The translations under genes were made by a program, and so were the position numbers. The notes under the pieces were generated by a model. That model was not told where the DNA came from. It worked only from the letters and a program-made list of their open reading frames with translations, and made no database searches. Shown here piece by piece: positions 1 to 11,525 of a stretch of DNA of 64,000 bases. Source of the DNA: Primulina eburnea. Taxonomy: Eukaryota > Streptophyta > Magnoliopsida > Lamiales > Gesneriaceae. Positions within the stretch are counted from its first letter, which is position 1, and each line of letters begins with the position of its first letter. The stretch covers positions 35,836,317 to 35,900,316 of the forward strand of contig NC_133110.1 of assembly GCF_022965805.1 (NCBI RefSeq), written 5' to 3'.

Positions 1-111
1 CACATTCAATCAAGTGAAAACTCATCAGATCTCTTCACAAAGGCACTTCCTACGTCAATATTCAGAAAGCACATATATAATATTGGGATGCGCAATCTAC
101 GAAATTTGTGA
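1..111 (+). pseudogene. 3' end of a Ty1/copia pol gene (RNase H tail), cut by the window edge
   Basis: An open frame from base 1 to the stop at 109-111 encodes the C-terminal end of a copia polyprotein, including the conserved SSDLFTKALP stretch typical of the RNase H tail. It is followed by a purine-rich tract and an LTR, the normal end of an LTR retrotransposon. The same tail occurs inverted at about 1210-1340, so this is a second copy of the family occupying 780-16331. Only the last 36 codons are inside the window. Confidence 0.85.
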
Positions 112-266
112 AGAATTGTTCATGTCAACATCAGGGGGAGTTTACGTGACTGCACTCTTTTTCCCTTACTATGGTTTTTATCCCAATGGGTTTTTCCAAG
201 TAAGGTTTTTAACGAGGCAGTACAAAACACGTAATGAAGACATCATCGTATCATGATCATCATCAC

Positions 267-275
267 AAGGGGGAG
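267..275 (+). other. Polypurine tract of the copia element
   Basis: The run AAGGGGGAG directly precedes the TGTTG start of the LTR. This is the position and composition of a plus-strand priming polypurine tract. The same motif is present inverted at 1049-1057. Confidence 0.8.
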
Positions 276-557
276 TGTTGAAATATTATTTAAAATGTGA
301 AAAATATTTGTGTTGAAAATGTGAATGTTGAATGTTGAAAAATAGGTGTTGAATATTGAAAATTAGTGTGTGATGATGTAGGTAATGATGTATTTTATTT
401 TTGGATTATGTGTAAAGATTTCCTATAAATAGATCTCTCATTTGTGAAGAAAATCACAATTGAGTAGAGAGAAAAATATTATAAAGTGTGTTGATTGGTA
501 AATTTTGAGTGTTTGAGATTTTTACTTTTTACCATAAATTTTTACTTTTTCACAACA
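276..557 (+). repeat. 3' LTR of a plus-strand copia element (282 bp)
   Basis: The LTR starts TGTTG and ends CAACA. It contains a TATA-like CCTATAAATAG at about 423-433. It matches, inverted, the LTRs at 780-1048 and 16047-16331. The 5' LTR of this copy lies outside the window, so its target duplication cannot be checked. Confidence 0.85.
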
Positions 558-774
558 AATTCAACTAATATGTGTAATAAATGGTTTTTATGAAGAGTAC
601 CATTGCAAAAGTGATGGAACTAATACCACATTGAGGGCTCCTTGTTTTCAAGGACTAGATGACACAAAAGCTTCTCCATTTCTTAAGGTTTCTTTCACTT
701 GTGCTCATCATTTTCTACCATCTTATATTGGAAAATTACCCAAATAAAAAATATTCTACAAATCACAAGTTGTT
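558..774. other. 217-bp spacer between two convergent copia copies; short unidentified open frame
   Basis: An open frame on the plus strand runs from about 566 to a stop at about 748. It encodes a Cys/His-containing stretch (EEYHCKSDGT, then FTCAHHF). I do not recognise it. It could be an exon or transposon scrap, or chance. Confidence 0.25.
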
Positions 775-779
775 TATTA

Positions 780-1048
780 TGTTGTGAAAAATTAAAAATC
801 TATGATAAAAAATAAAAATATCAAACTCTAAAATTTTACCAAACTACATACTTTATAATATTTTTCTCTCTACTCGATTGTGAATTTCTTCACAAATGGT
901 GAGCCTATTTATAGAATTTCTTTACAAATAATCCAAAAATAAAATACATCATTACCTACATCATCACACACTAATTTTCAAAATTTACAACTCTTATTTT
1001 CAACATTCATATATTCAATACACACATTTTAAATATTATTTTTCAACA
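780..1048 (-). repeat. 3' LTR of the minus-strand copia element
   Basis: It begins TGTTG and ends CAACA on the plus strand, next to the TATTA target duplication at 775-779. It aligns along its length with 16047-16331 and, inverted, with 276-557. The purine tract (minus strand CAAGGGGGAG) abuts it at 1049-1058. Confidence 0.85.
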
Positions 1049-1209
1049 CTCCCCCTTGTGATGATGATCATAATGATTGTATTCATTACGTATTTTTATA
1101 CTGCCTCGTTAAAAACCTTACTAGGAAAAACCCATTGGGATAAAAATCATAGTAAGGGAAAAAGAGTGCAGTCACGTAAACTCTCCCTCATGTTGACATG
1201 AACAATTCT

Positions 1210-2748
1210 TCACAAATTTCGTAGATTGCGCATCCTAATATTATATATGTGCTTTCTGAATATTGACGTAGGAAGTGCCTTTGTGAAGAGATCTGATGAG
1301 TTTTCACTTGATTGAATGTGACGAACATCAATACATTTATTCTTCTCAAGCTCCTTGATGAATGCGAAGAACTTAGGAGGAATATGTTTAGTTCTGTCGC
1401 TTTTATGTATCCTTCTTTCATTTGAGCAACACATGCATCATTATCTTCATATAGTATCACAGGCTTCTCATCGAATGATAATCCGCATGAGATTTGGATA
1501 TGTTGGGTCATTGATTTTAACCACACACATTCACGGCTTGCTTCATGTAGTGCAATAATCTCGGCATGATTTGATGAAGTTGTTACGAGCATTTGTTTCT
1601 GTGAACGCCAAGAAATTTCAGTGCCTCCACGAGTAAATACATATCCAGTTTGGGAACGTGCCTTGTGTGGATCAGATAAGTATCCAGCTTCGGCATAACC
1701 AATTATACTTGGATATCATCTTTTGAATACAAAAGTCTCAAGTCTGTCGTTCCTCGTAGATAACAGAATATATGTTTAATTCTGTTCCAGTGTCTCTTTG
1801 TTGGATATGTGCTAAATCTTGCCAACAAATTTACGGCAAAAGATATATCAGGCCTTGTACAATTTGTAAGATACATAAGGCCACCGATAGCACTTAGATA
1901 TGGTACTTCTGGACCAAGAATATCTTCATCATCTTCACATGGACGGAATGGATCCTTTTCTATGTTTAATGATCTAACAACCATTGGAGTACTTAAATGA
2001 TTTGATTTATTAATATTAAAACGTTTAAGGATATTTTCTGTATAATTTTTCTGGTGAACAAATATTTCACATTCTTTTTGTTCAATTTGTAAACCCAGAC
2101 AATACTTGGTTTTTCCAAGATCTTTCATTTTAAATTCTTCCTTCAAGTATGATACAACTTCTTGAATTTCCTTATTTGTTCCAATGATGTTTAAATCATC
2201 AACATATACAACAATAATTACGCATCCGGAAGTTGTTTTCTTAATGAAAACACAAGAGCATATTGAATTATTTACATATTCCTTTTTCATCAAGTGATCA
2301 CTTAGCCGATTATACCACATTCGGCCGGATTGCTTTAACACATATAATGATCTTTGTAATTTCACAGAATAACATTCGCTGGGTTTTGAACTTTGTGCTT
2401 CAGGCATCTTAAATCCTTCATGGATTTTCATATATATATATTACTATCAAGTGATCCATATAAGTAAGCTGTAACAACATCCATAAGATGCATTTTTAAA
2501 TTTTCAGATATTGTCAAGCTAATCAAATACCAAAACGTAATTGCATCCATCACGGAAGAATACGTTTCTTCATAATCAATTCCAGGCCTTTGAGAAAAAC
2601 CTTGTGCAACAAGTCGAGCTTTATATCTTACTATTTCATTTTTCTCATTTCGCTTTTGAATAAAAACACATTTGTATCCAGCAGGTTTTACACCTTCAGG
2701 TGTAAGGACTACAGGTCCAAAAACATTACGTTTATTTAGCGAATCCAA
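1210..2748 (-). pseudogene. Copia reverse transcriptase and RNase H (broken)
   Basis: In the minus direction, a segment from 2748 to about 2430 carries the N-terminal RT part ([12 protein letters not shown]). After a frame change near 2430 the RT continues to about 1705 with the catalytic YVDD motif (VYVDDLNIIG) and ends in SKDDIQV. A second frame change leads into RNase H, ending at 1210-1212 with the tail also seen at 1-111. At least three frame changes plus substitutions make it non-functional. RNase H normally degrades RNA in the RNA-DNA hybrid during reverse transcription. Confidence 0.85.
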
Positions 2749-3248
2749 TTCAACATAGATGGTTTTTTTCCATTTTATCCAATCCTGCCGCCAAAAGATT
2801 TTGGTTCATGATCTTCATTATCATTTATGATGTCGATTGCCACATTATAAGAAAATATATCCTCAATTTCTTCTATATCTTTTCGATTCCATATTTTTTC
2901 AGTGTTAATGTAATTGATAGATATTTCAATATTCTCGTCAGTTTGTGGTTCTGACAGAATATTTTCATCATCATGTGTTTCTTCAGGAACATCATTCTCT
3001 ATTTTGTGATAATCTCTTCAGGAATATCATTCTCTATTTTGTGATCATCGTGTTTCTCTATGAATTTTCTTTTTCGAGGATTTTATCTTTAGAACCGACT
3101 GGTCTTCCACACTTCAGGCGTTTAATGACATCATGAGTTTCTTCAATTTGTTTTTTCGGAATTTCAATTCAAGCGGGGGCATTTGCAGCATGTATATATG
3201 ATTTAGTTACCCCTTTTGTGTCTGCAAATGCATCTGGTTTTTGATTTG

Positions 3249-4059
3249 CTATTCTTTGCAAGTGCACAAATGTTGTACATCTTTTTCACATTGTTTTATT
3301 CTTGGATCCAGATGTAACAATGATGATACATACCATGTAATTTCTTTTTCGGTATGTTTCTGTTCTCTCCCTAACATTGGGAAGATTTCCTCATTAAAAT
3401 GACAATCAGCAAAACATGATGTGAACACGTCGCCTGTCTGAGGTTCAAGATATCGAATGATTGATGGACTATCATAACCGATATAAATTCTAATTTTTCT
3501 TTGAGGTCTCATTTTCTTTCGTTGCGGTGGTGCAATAGGCACATACACCATACATCCAAAAATTCTCAGATGAGAAATGTCTGGTTCTTTACCAAATGCA
3601 AGCTGCAATGGAGTATTTATGATATGCACTTGGTCTGATGCGAATTAATGAAGAAGCGTGTAAAATTGCATGTCCCCATATAGAAATAGGGAGCTTTGTT
3701 TTCATAATCATTGGTCTAGCAATCATTTGGAGACGTTTAATCAATGATTCATCCAATCCATTATGTGTATGTACATGAGCAACATGATGTTCAACAATGA
3801 TTCTCATAGACATACAATAATCATTGAAAGTCTGGGAAGTAAATTCACCAGCATTATCAAGTCTAATTTTCTTGATTGTATAATCGGGAAATTGATTCCT
3901 CAATTTTATTATTTGAACAAGTAATCTTGCAAATGCAACATTTCGAGTTGACAATAAACATACATGTGACCATCTGCTTGAGGCATCAATCAATACCATA
4001 AAGTATATGAATGGTCCACATGGTGGATGGATTGGTCCACAAATATCACCTTGAATACG
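3249..4059 (-). pseudogene. Copia integrase, C-terminal part of the split gene
   Basis: The minus frame from 4059 leftward carries the integrase catalytic core: GDICGPIHPP with the first Asp, then RLDNAGEFTS with the second Asp, then the DESLIKRLQ segment with the Glu. A frameshift near 3630 leads to the LQLAFGKEPDISHLRIFGC region, running to 3249. The gene is cut at 4059/4060 by the solo LTR and continues at 5563-5615, then after the next insert at 13594. The 2749-3248 stretch is the degenerate linker to RT. Confidence 0.85.
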
Positions 4060-5562
4060 TGTAGTGACCCGTTCCAGAATCACCTACTAATCAAAAACTA
4101 AGCATGCAATTAACCTAATAGACAATAATCAGAGATAACAGCGGAAAAAGTCAACAACAATACCGATTATACAACCCAATCGAAGTCTAGAATAACTTCA
4201 AAATAAAAATACCCAATACAACCAAATCGAAAATCAAAACAATACCGATAAACTAAACCAACCAGATACTCAACGTCCTCCTCCTGCTCCTCCTGAGCTG
4301 TCCAACCTGAGGCCTGCCCCGAGGGAATGGGGTGTCCAAGAATAAACAAAACCGAGGACGTGAGCGATAAGAACGCCCAGTACAAAAGTATGAGTATACA
4401 GACCTATATGAAATGCACATGCTATGATATGATACCAGGGTAGTCAAGAAACAGGAATCACAAAAGGATCTCAACAATGCTCAGTCTAGAGGCGCCAAGT
4501 GGATAGTGCCGCGCGGTCCAACCTCTGGGTCACTGCATCCACTACAAGACAGACGTGGACCTAAAATGTCCCGGACCACCGAAGCCCTCCCGACCCGTCG
4601 GCCACTGTGTACTCTCGGTGTCCATGCGTCCACAAGACAGGGCTGAGCGGCCCCAAGATATAGCTTATCTCGAAAGAGATACAGCTCAACAGTAAAGGCT
4701 ATCTCAAAGGAGAATACGGCTCAACATGAAATGCAACGTGCAGTAATAAACGTGACATAATAGCATGCGTCATATGACATATAACAATGCACCACATACT
4801 CATGCAACACATATATGAATGTATACTCAACCAGGATATCTCGGATAGTACTTTCGTACCTCTATCACAGCAATCCTAATCCACTGGAACAACCAGACAA
4901 CAGGTCTAATCCAAGCCTATTCATCAAGTGAAAACCATCACTAAACTTATCTACCAGACTTAACTAGATAATCCTGAGATAAATACTGATAAAATTCCAA
5001 ACCTTCGTCCGTCGCTAGCCCGCTGATGCCGCTAGCTCCCAACTAGAGCACAGCTCTGCTACAAGACCAGCAGCTCCCCGCTAGTGCCCAAATCTCGGAA
5101 CACGACTAGAACCTGTCAGAAACGACTGAAATGCTATGGAATTCTCTGAATTGGCGAGTCAAAATGAGGAAATCCGACCACTATTTATAGGCCATGTTCG
5201 GATCCTCCGAACACCACTTCGGAACGTCCGAACGCTACGTGTCCATTGGCTCTTGACAGCTCATGATCGGATCCTCCGATCATACACTTCGGACCGTCCG
5301 AACTTGCACGTGTCCAGCTGCTCTTGACACCTCATGATCGGATCCACCGAACCCACTTCGGACCTTCCGAACTCCCACGTGTCGATCAACTCTTGACACC
5401 TAATGATCGGATCCACCGAACTCACTTCGGACCTTACGAACTCTTCGGTGCTTCCGAACCATCTTCGGTCCGTCCGATCATGACTCGGTCAAAATTACAC
5501 ATTAAACCTTCTTAATCACCAATATTCCGTTAATTACCCAATTTGGAATTCGGGCTACTACA
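4060..5562 (-). mobile_element. Solo LTR of a Ty3/gypsy-type element (1503 bp)
   Basis: On the plus strand it starts TGTAGTGACCCG and ends GGGCTACTACA, flanked by identical ATACG at 4055-4059 and 5563-5567. It contains no coding domains, and the integrase frame of the host copia resumes across it. That is the signature of a solo LTR left by LTR-LTR recombination. A TATA-like CTATAAATAG reads on the minus strand at 5181-5190, so transcription is inferred to be leftward. A second copy begins at 63436. Short open frames inside it are not genes. Confidence 0.85.
5190..5485. repeat. Degenerate tandem repeats upstream of the LTR TATA box
   Basis: About four imperfect units of roughly 65-70 bp each contain ATGATCGGATC, a TTCGGACC...CCGAAC near-palindrome, CACGTGTC and CTCTTGACA. 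In minus orientation they lie just upstream of the TATA box, where LTR enhancer repeats are expected. Confidence 0.7.
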
Positions 5563-5615
5563 ATACGTTCAAGAAACATTGGTGATTCAGTTTGGATTTT
5601 AACTGGTGATGGTCT

Positions 5616-5777
5616 TGTTAGAGTAGGTGCCCGTCGAGCCAAGTGTTGGCCGAGTGTTCACAATGAAACTCTATGTATAAACGATCTTTATTTTAATTAT
5701 ATTTGAAATTATTGTTTTGGCGCATCTTTATCTGTATACCCATGCTAGTTGCATAGATAAAGTCCTTAAATATACAA
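5616..5777 (+). repeat. 5' LTR remnant (162 bp) of the nested copia element
   Basis: It matches 11526-11687 closely, then ends abruptly at the primer-binding site. About 1.9 kb of LTR sequence present in the 3' copy is missing here, including any promoter lying further in. Confidence 0.8.
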
Positions 5778-5778
5778 G

Positions 5779-5790
5779 TGGTATCCGAGC
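5779..5790 (+). other. Primer-binding site (tRNA-Met type)
   Basis: TGGTATCCGAGC differs by one base from the usual copia initiator-Met primer site TGGTATCAGAGC and lies one base after the 5' LTR remnant. Confidence 0.75.
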
Positions 5791-7576
5791 TATGGTTACG
5801 TTTTTGTGTAGCAAATACAAGATATTATGTTGAGATCGATTTCACACCGCATGAGTGTATTTTTTGCAACAAAATACCAAGGCTTTTTGGGGAAATTTCG
5901 GGCAGCATGTTGCTGCCCGTGTCGGGCAGCTCGGGCTGCCCGAGGGGCTGCCCATTTCGGGCAGCTAGGGCAGCCCGAGGGGTGCCCGAACAGCCCCATC
6001 AATTTAACAAATAAAAAAAAAATTTTGTTGCCGGAATCCGGTGACGGAGCTCCAGCGACGGCGATGACGACTAGGGTTTTCAAAAGGTGTTTTGAAATAT
6101 CCAAGTGTCATGGGCCTTGAGTTGTTGGGCCATTGGATGGCTAACATATTTGTGAATTTTAAATGGGCCGAAACGTTTTTGGTGAAAAATGAGTTTTTGG
6201 GCCATTAAGTTTAAAATTACAAAAGTTGCAAATATTTTCTCATGAAATAAATAATTTAAGTTGGACTTTAATTATTTATAGTAAATGGTGATTTACAAGA
6301 AATTCGGTTATAAATAAATTAATTGGAAAGTAGACAAAGGTGTATACTTTGTTAATTTAGTTTATAATCGTGGCGGTTAGTGATTGGATCAAGATATATA
6401 ATATTGGATCAATTAATTATTGTGATAATTAATTGATGGTGTATGATATGTGATATTATGCATGAAGGATGATCAAAAGCCCAAGCCCAATTTGCTAGGT
6501 GTATGCTAGGATATTTTGTGTTGAATGATTGTAATAATTATCAATTTATAAAGTGGGCTTGGTTTATGGCCCGTTCCCACCCGATGAGATGTATCCCTAT
6601 TTGCCATGGATATTTATTTGTAAATATTAGTATAGTGGATGATCAAGATTGGAAGATGGTGGCCATGATGATTATGAAGATCGAAGACATGTAAATATTG
6701 GAAGCTTATGTAATAGTTGCATTTGCATCCCGTGCATTTCTCTAAGATTGGACCTAGGCCCGTGTTTAGCTCACACGGTCCGTTAGTATTGGGGCGATTG
6801 ATCATCCTTGTCTGTTTACTGTTTATAATATATGCATGATATGTTATAAATAATGAGTATGTGCGTTATTATTATAATAACAAAGTTGCATGAATCCGGC
6901 AAACATACGATCAAACATGGCGAGCTTTTAAATAAAATTAATGATGAGACCTTTTCAAAATTAAAAACCCTCGTTTTGAATTAGATTCAAAATTAATATC
7001 AAGCCCAAAAAGGGGAATTATAAATTTGTTTATAATTTCCTTGTCTTCCATCGACAAATGGGTGCATGACGAATCGCTACCCGTACTCGGGGCCCGGCTC
7101 ATATTATTGGGGGGCCCTAAGTACCGGAAAGCTGTGACATCCATTTGACATGGTGATGTGAACTACGTGGAACTCCCATGACTTCGGCTCATATTATTGA
7201 GGGAACTCTTGGCGACCGTCCATTAAGGTTCAACATAGATGGGTAAGGCTTGACACGTAAAGATGAACGACGTCATATTATTGGGTCCTGATCAAACGTG
7301 AGACAAAAGTTTACGTAGAGGGTTGCATTGTGATGCAATTGGAAACTACCTTTTAGGAATTGTGATTGGCTGATATTATTCGGGATCATAATTCGCTAAT
7401 TGTACCTTACGTACCTACTGAGAAAAGGAGTTTCCCGTTTTCACTAGAGGGTAGTGAAAGATGTCAAAACAGTGGGAGTAAACATTTATAAAGTTAAAGT
7501 CCATACTTTATATCTTACTAAATATTTTAAAATAGTCATTAACATTTATCTGTTTACTTTTCAGTACTATTTGACA
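5791..7576 (+). other. Untranslated leader of the nested copia element
   Basis: This is a 1.8-kb stretch with no credible gene. At 5900-5995 it is GC-rich, with repeated GGGCAGC and GCTGCCC words that could pair. Between about 7090 and 7385 a CATATTATTGGG-like word recurs three or four times at spacings near 90 bp. The gag start follows. Confidence 0.6.
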
Positions 7577-8897
7577 ATGTCTTCAATTCGCAATCCGCTT
7601 TCTGCCATACTCAAAAAACATGTGTTAACCGGACCTAACTACCTCACTTGGCTAAGAAACCTGAAAATCGTCTTGAACTCGGAAAAGATTGCATATACAC
7701 TGACTGAGTCGCCCCCTGATAAGGCTCCGACTGACTGCACTCCTAAGGAATTGCAGACCTACAAGGATTGGTGTGACCATGACTTGAAGACCAAGTGTTA
7801 TATGCAGGCTTCTATGAATGATGAGCTGCAGAGGCGTTTTGAGGGTGCAAAGAGTGCTGCTGACATTCATTTGCACCTCAAGGAGCTCTTTGGTGAGCAG
7901 ACTCGGCCTCTTAGGCATGCTACCGTCAAGGAGCTAATCACTTTGCGCATTCGAGATGGGGCCTCAGTCCATGAGCATGGCCTAAAGATGATTGGACTCG
8001 TGGACAAGCTTGTTGGCATGGATTTGATGTTGCCTTCAGAGTTGACCACCGACGTGTTGCTGCTATCGCTGCCTAGCTCATTTGATCCTTTTGTGGTGAA
8101 CTTCAATATGAACAAGATGGAGCCGACCCTTGAGGAGTTGGTGAACATGCTTGTGACTTTTGAGTCCACTATCAAGAAAGAGAAGTCGGTTCTTTATGTG
8201 GGTTCTTCATCTGGTACGAAGACCGATCCACGTGGGAAGAGGAAGAAGCGTTCTTTCCAACGTCCCAAGAAGAACGTTCCCTTGAAGAGGCAGGCTCCGA
8301 GTCCCGTTGTGGTAGCCACACCAGTGAAGGCTAACAAGACTGTTGACGTTTGTCATTACTGCAAGAAGCCTGGACATTGGAGGCGTAACTGCAGGGAATA
8401 TCTTGCCCAGAAGGGTTCTGGAAACGGTATGTTCTATATTGAAGTAAACATTTCAATTAAATCTACTTCTTGGGTATTGGATACCGGCTGTGGCTCACAT
8501 CTCTGTAATGATTTGCAGGTGATGGGAAGAAGTAGAAGGCTTAGAAAAGGTGAGACCTTTTTGAGGATGGGCAATGGAGCAAGGGTTGCTGCCAAGGCCG
8601 TAGGAAATGTTTACTTGCTTTTGAACAATGATTTTAAGTTAATTTTGAGAGATGTTTTGTTTGTACCTGACTTGGTGAAAAACATTATTTCCATTTCTAT
8701 GTTGGACAAAGATGGATTTTCTTGTTTATTTAGCAAAGGTGTTTGCAACATTTACAAGAATGAATGTTTAGTTGGTACCGGGGAACTTGAAAACGATCTC
8801 TATAACTTAAAATCGAAAGATATTCCACTAAACAATGTCCAAGCGATAACAACAACAAACAAGAGAAAACAAGATACTCTAAAATTCGGCACAATTA
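7577..8897 (+). pseudogene. gag: gag-protease of the nested copia element (frameshifted at its end)
   Basis: The ATG at 7577 (MSSIRNPLSAIL) was chosen because it starts the conserved plant copia gag; the open frame extends upstream to 7454 without homology. The order is a UBN2-type gag domain over the first ~200 residues, a basic stretch (RGKRKKRSFQRPKK), a CCHC zinc knuckle (CHYCKKPGHWRRNC) that binds RNA, and an aspartic protease with DTGCGSH and a downstream LRDVLFVPDL segment. The frame is lost between about 8870 and 8897, just before the integrase zinc-binding region, and resumes in another frame. Confidence 0.9.
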
Positions 8898-9545
8898 TGG
8901 CATGCTCGATTAGGACATATTTCCTTAAGAAGGATGAACAAGCTAGTGGGAGTTGGCATGTTTGATATGTCTGATATTAATGTTCTCACGACTTGTGAAT
9001 CCTGTCTAAAAGGAAAGATGACCAAAATTCCATTTAAGGGCCATGTGGAGCGAGCCAAAGGGTTATTGGATTTGATCCATACCGATGTGTGCGGTCCGCT
9101 TAGCATCACCACTAAGCATGGACATGCCTACTTCATCACCTTTACCGATGATTTCTCGAGGTATGGGTATGTGTATTTGATGAAATACAAATCTGAAGCT
9201 TTTGAAAGTTTCAAAGAATTCAGAAGTGAAGTAGAGAATCAGTTGGGACGAAGCATCAAGACACTTCGATCGGATCGGGGTGGTGAGTACTTGAGTGCCG
9301 AGTTCCAAGAGTATCTAAGGGAGAATGGGATTCTCTCGCAGTGGACTCCGCCCGCTACACCACAGTTGAACGGTGTTTCGGAGCGTCGTAACCGGACTTT
9401 GATGGACATGGTTCGGTCTATGATGGGGTTCACGGAGTTGCCGCCATCTTTTTGGGGATATGCGCTTGAGACAGCGGCAGTGTTGTTCAACAATGTCCAT
9501 ACAAAAGCAGTTGATAAGACACCATATGAGATATGGATGGGGTAA
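8898..9545 (+). pseudogene. Integrase of the nested copia element
   Basis: From 8898 the frame gives the GAG-pre-integrase zinc region (WHARLGHIS, CESCLKGKM) and then the DDE core: HTDVCGPL with the first Asp, RSDRGGEYL with the second, and GVSERRNRTL with the Glu. It stops at 9543-9545 because one extra G lies in the run at about 9538-9541. The downstream frame continues directly. This integrase would insert the cDNA into host DNA. Confidence 0.9.
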
Positions 9546-11511
9546 GTCACCCAAATATTCATATTTTAGAATATGGGGGTGCCCTGCTTATGTAAAGCAG
9601 GTAGTGGGAGATAAATTGGATTGTCGATCCATTTTATGTTACTTTGTGGGATATCCAAAGAATTCTGTTGGATATTACTTCTATCGTCCCCAAGAAACAA
9701 AGGTATTTGTTTCTAGGAATGCAACCTTTTTGGAAAGGGAATTTCTATTGAATAGAAAAGGAGAGATGATAGAAATCGAAGAAGTTCGAGAGACACCGAC
9801 AATTGTAGAACCCACACCCGAAGAGCCAAGGGAGGAGATACAAGCTCCTAGAAGATCCGAGAGAGTCTCGAGACCACCTATGAGGTATGGTCTGCTTCTT
9901 GAAGAGGGCCGTGATGAGCCTAACCTTGGATGTGATCCAAGGACCTTCAAGGAAGCGTTATCTGATGCCGATTCATCCAAGTGGCTTGAAGCAATGGAAT
10001 CTGAGATGAATTCCATGCATTCGAACCAAGTGTGGAATCTTGTGGATCCACCTGAGGGAACTGTTCCCATAGGGTGTAAATGGATTTACAAGAGGAAACT
10101 TGGGGCGGATGGGAAGGTATTGACCTTCAAAGCGCGATTGGTAGCAAAAGGATATACTCAAAGACAAGGAGTTGACTTTGAAGAAACCTTTTCTCCAGCT
10201 GCAATGTTCAAGTCCATAAGGATTTTACTAGCCATAGCTGCATGGTATGACTATGAGATATGGCAGATGGATGTTAAGACAGCCTTTCTTAATGGGGATA
10301 TTAAGGAAGAAATTTACATGTCTCAACCCGAAGGGTTTACATCTGTCGGAAGTGAGCATATGGTATGCAAACTTCAGAGATCTATTTATGGTCTAAAGCA
10401 GGCATCTAGAAGTTGGAACCTTAGATTCGATAGTACAATCAAAGAGTTTGATTTTACTAAGAATCCTGAGGAACCCTGTGTGTACAAGAAGGTCAGTGGG
10501 AGTGCTGTGGCATTCCTGGTGCTGTATGTTGATGACATTCTACTCATTGGGAATGATGTAGGAATGTTGCAATCAACTAAGATATGGTTAGCAAGCAAGT
10601 TCTCGATGCAAGACTTGGGTGAAGCATCTTTTGTATTAGGTATACAGATCTATAGAGATAGATCAAAGAGATTGCTTGGTCTCACCCAGTCCACATACAT
10701 TGATACCATCCTGAAGCGATTCTCGATGGATGAGTCCAAGAGAGGACATCTACCAATGTGTCATGGCGTGACCCTATCCAAGTCTATGTCTCCCAAGACT
10801 GATGCGGAGATAGCGGCGATGACACACATTCCGTATGCTTCGGCAATTGGTAGCATCATGTATGAAATGATATCCACACGTCCTGACGTGGCTTTTGCAC
10901 TAAGTGTAGTGAGTAGATATCAATCGAACCCTGGTCTTCCACATTGGAAAGCTGTGAAAGACATCCTCAAGTACTTGAGGAGGACCAATAAATTGTTCTT
11001 GGTCTATGTGGGTGGAGAACTGAAATTGGAAGGCTATACCGACTCTAGCTTCCAAAGCGATATTGATGACTCAAAGTCAACCTCTGGATTCATATTCATG
11101 CTCAATGGTGCTGCTGTCTCTTGGAAGAGTTCCAAGTAAGACAGTACAGCGGATTCCATCACTGAGGCAAAATACATTGCTGCATCAGCTGCAGCAAAGG
11201 AGGCAGTTTGGATAAGGAATTTCGTCCAAGAGTTGGGCGTCATTCCTAATGGAGTTGCTCATGTCCCGGTGTTTTGTGACAACACGGGAGCCATTGCTCA
11301 AGCAAAGGAGCCGATGTCTCATCAGAAGTCCAAACACGTATTGAGAAAGTACCACATCCTCAGAGAGATCGTGGAAAGAGGAGATGTCATGATTGACAAA
11401 GTCGACTCCGCAGATAATGTTGCTGATCCACTAACTAAGCCTTTACCTGGACCATTATTCGAGAAGCATCGCGAATCAATGGGTTTGAAGCATATGGGTA
11501 GTTGGCTCTAG
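9542..11511 (+). pseudogene. pol: Integrase C-terminus, reverse transcriptase and RNase H, with one nonsense codon
   Basis: The frame resumes at about 9542 with KSPKYSYFRIWGCPAYVK. RT follows (KARLVAKGYTQRQ, QMDVKTAFLNG, catalytic LYVDDILLIGND), then RNase H (EGYTDSSFQSD, FCDNTGAIAQAKEP, end ADPLTKPLPG). A single in-frame TAA at 11137-11139 interrupts RNase H, most simply a CAA-to-TAA change, and the same frame runs on to the real stop at 11509-11511. The frame is otherwise intact, so decay is moderate. Confidence 0.92.
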
Positions 11512-11525
11512 TGCAAGTGAGAGAT

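Noticed and set aside
4167..4477. Overlapping minus-strand frames in the solo LTR, repeated at 63527-63739
   Set aside because: They lie inside a non-coding LTR. The frame differs between the two copies through indels, so they are chance frames.
5778..6120. Gly/Ala/Arg-rich frames on both strands near 5.9 kb
   Set aside because: They arise from the GGGCAGC repeats in the copia leader and show no conserved protein features.
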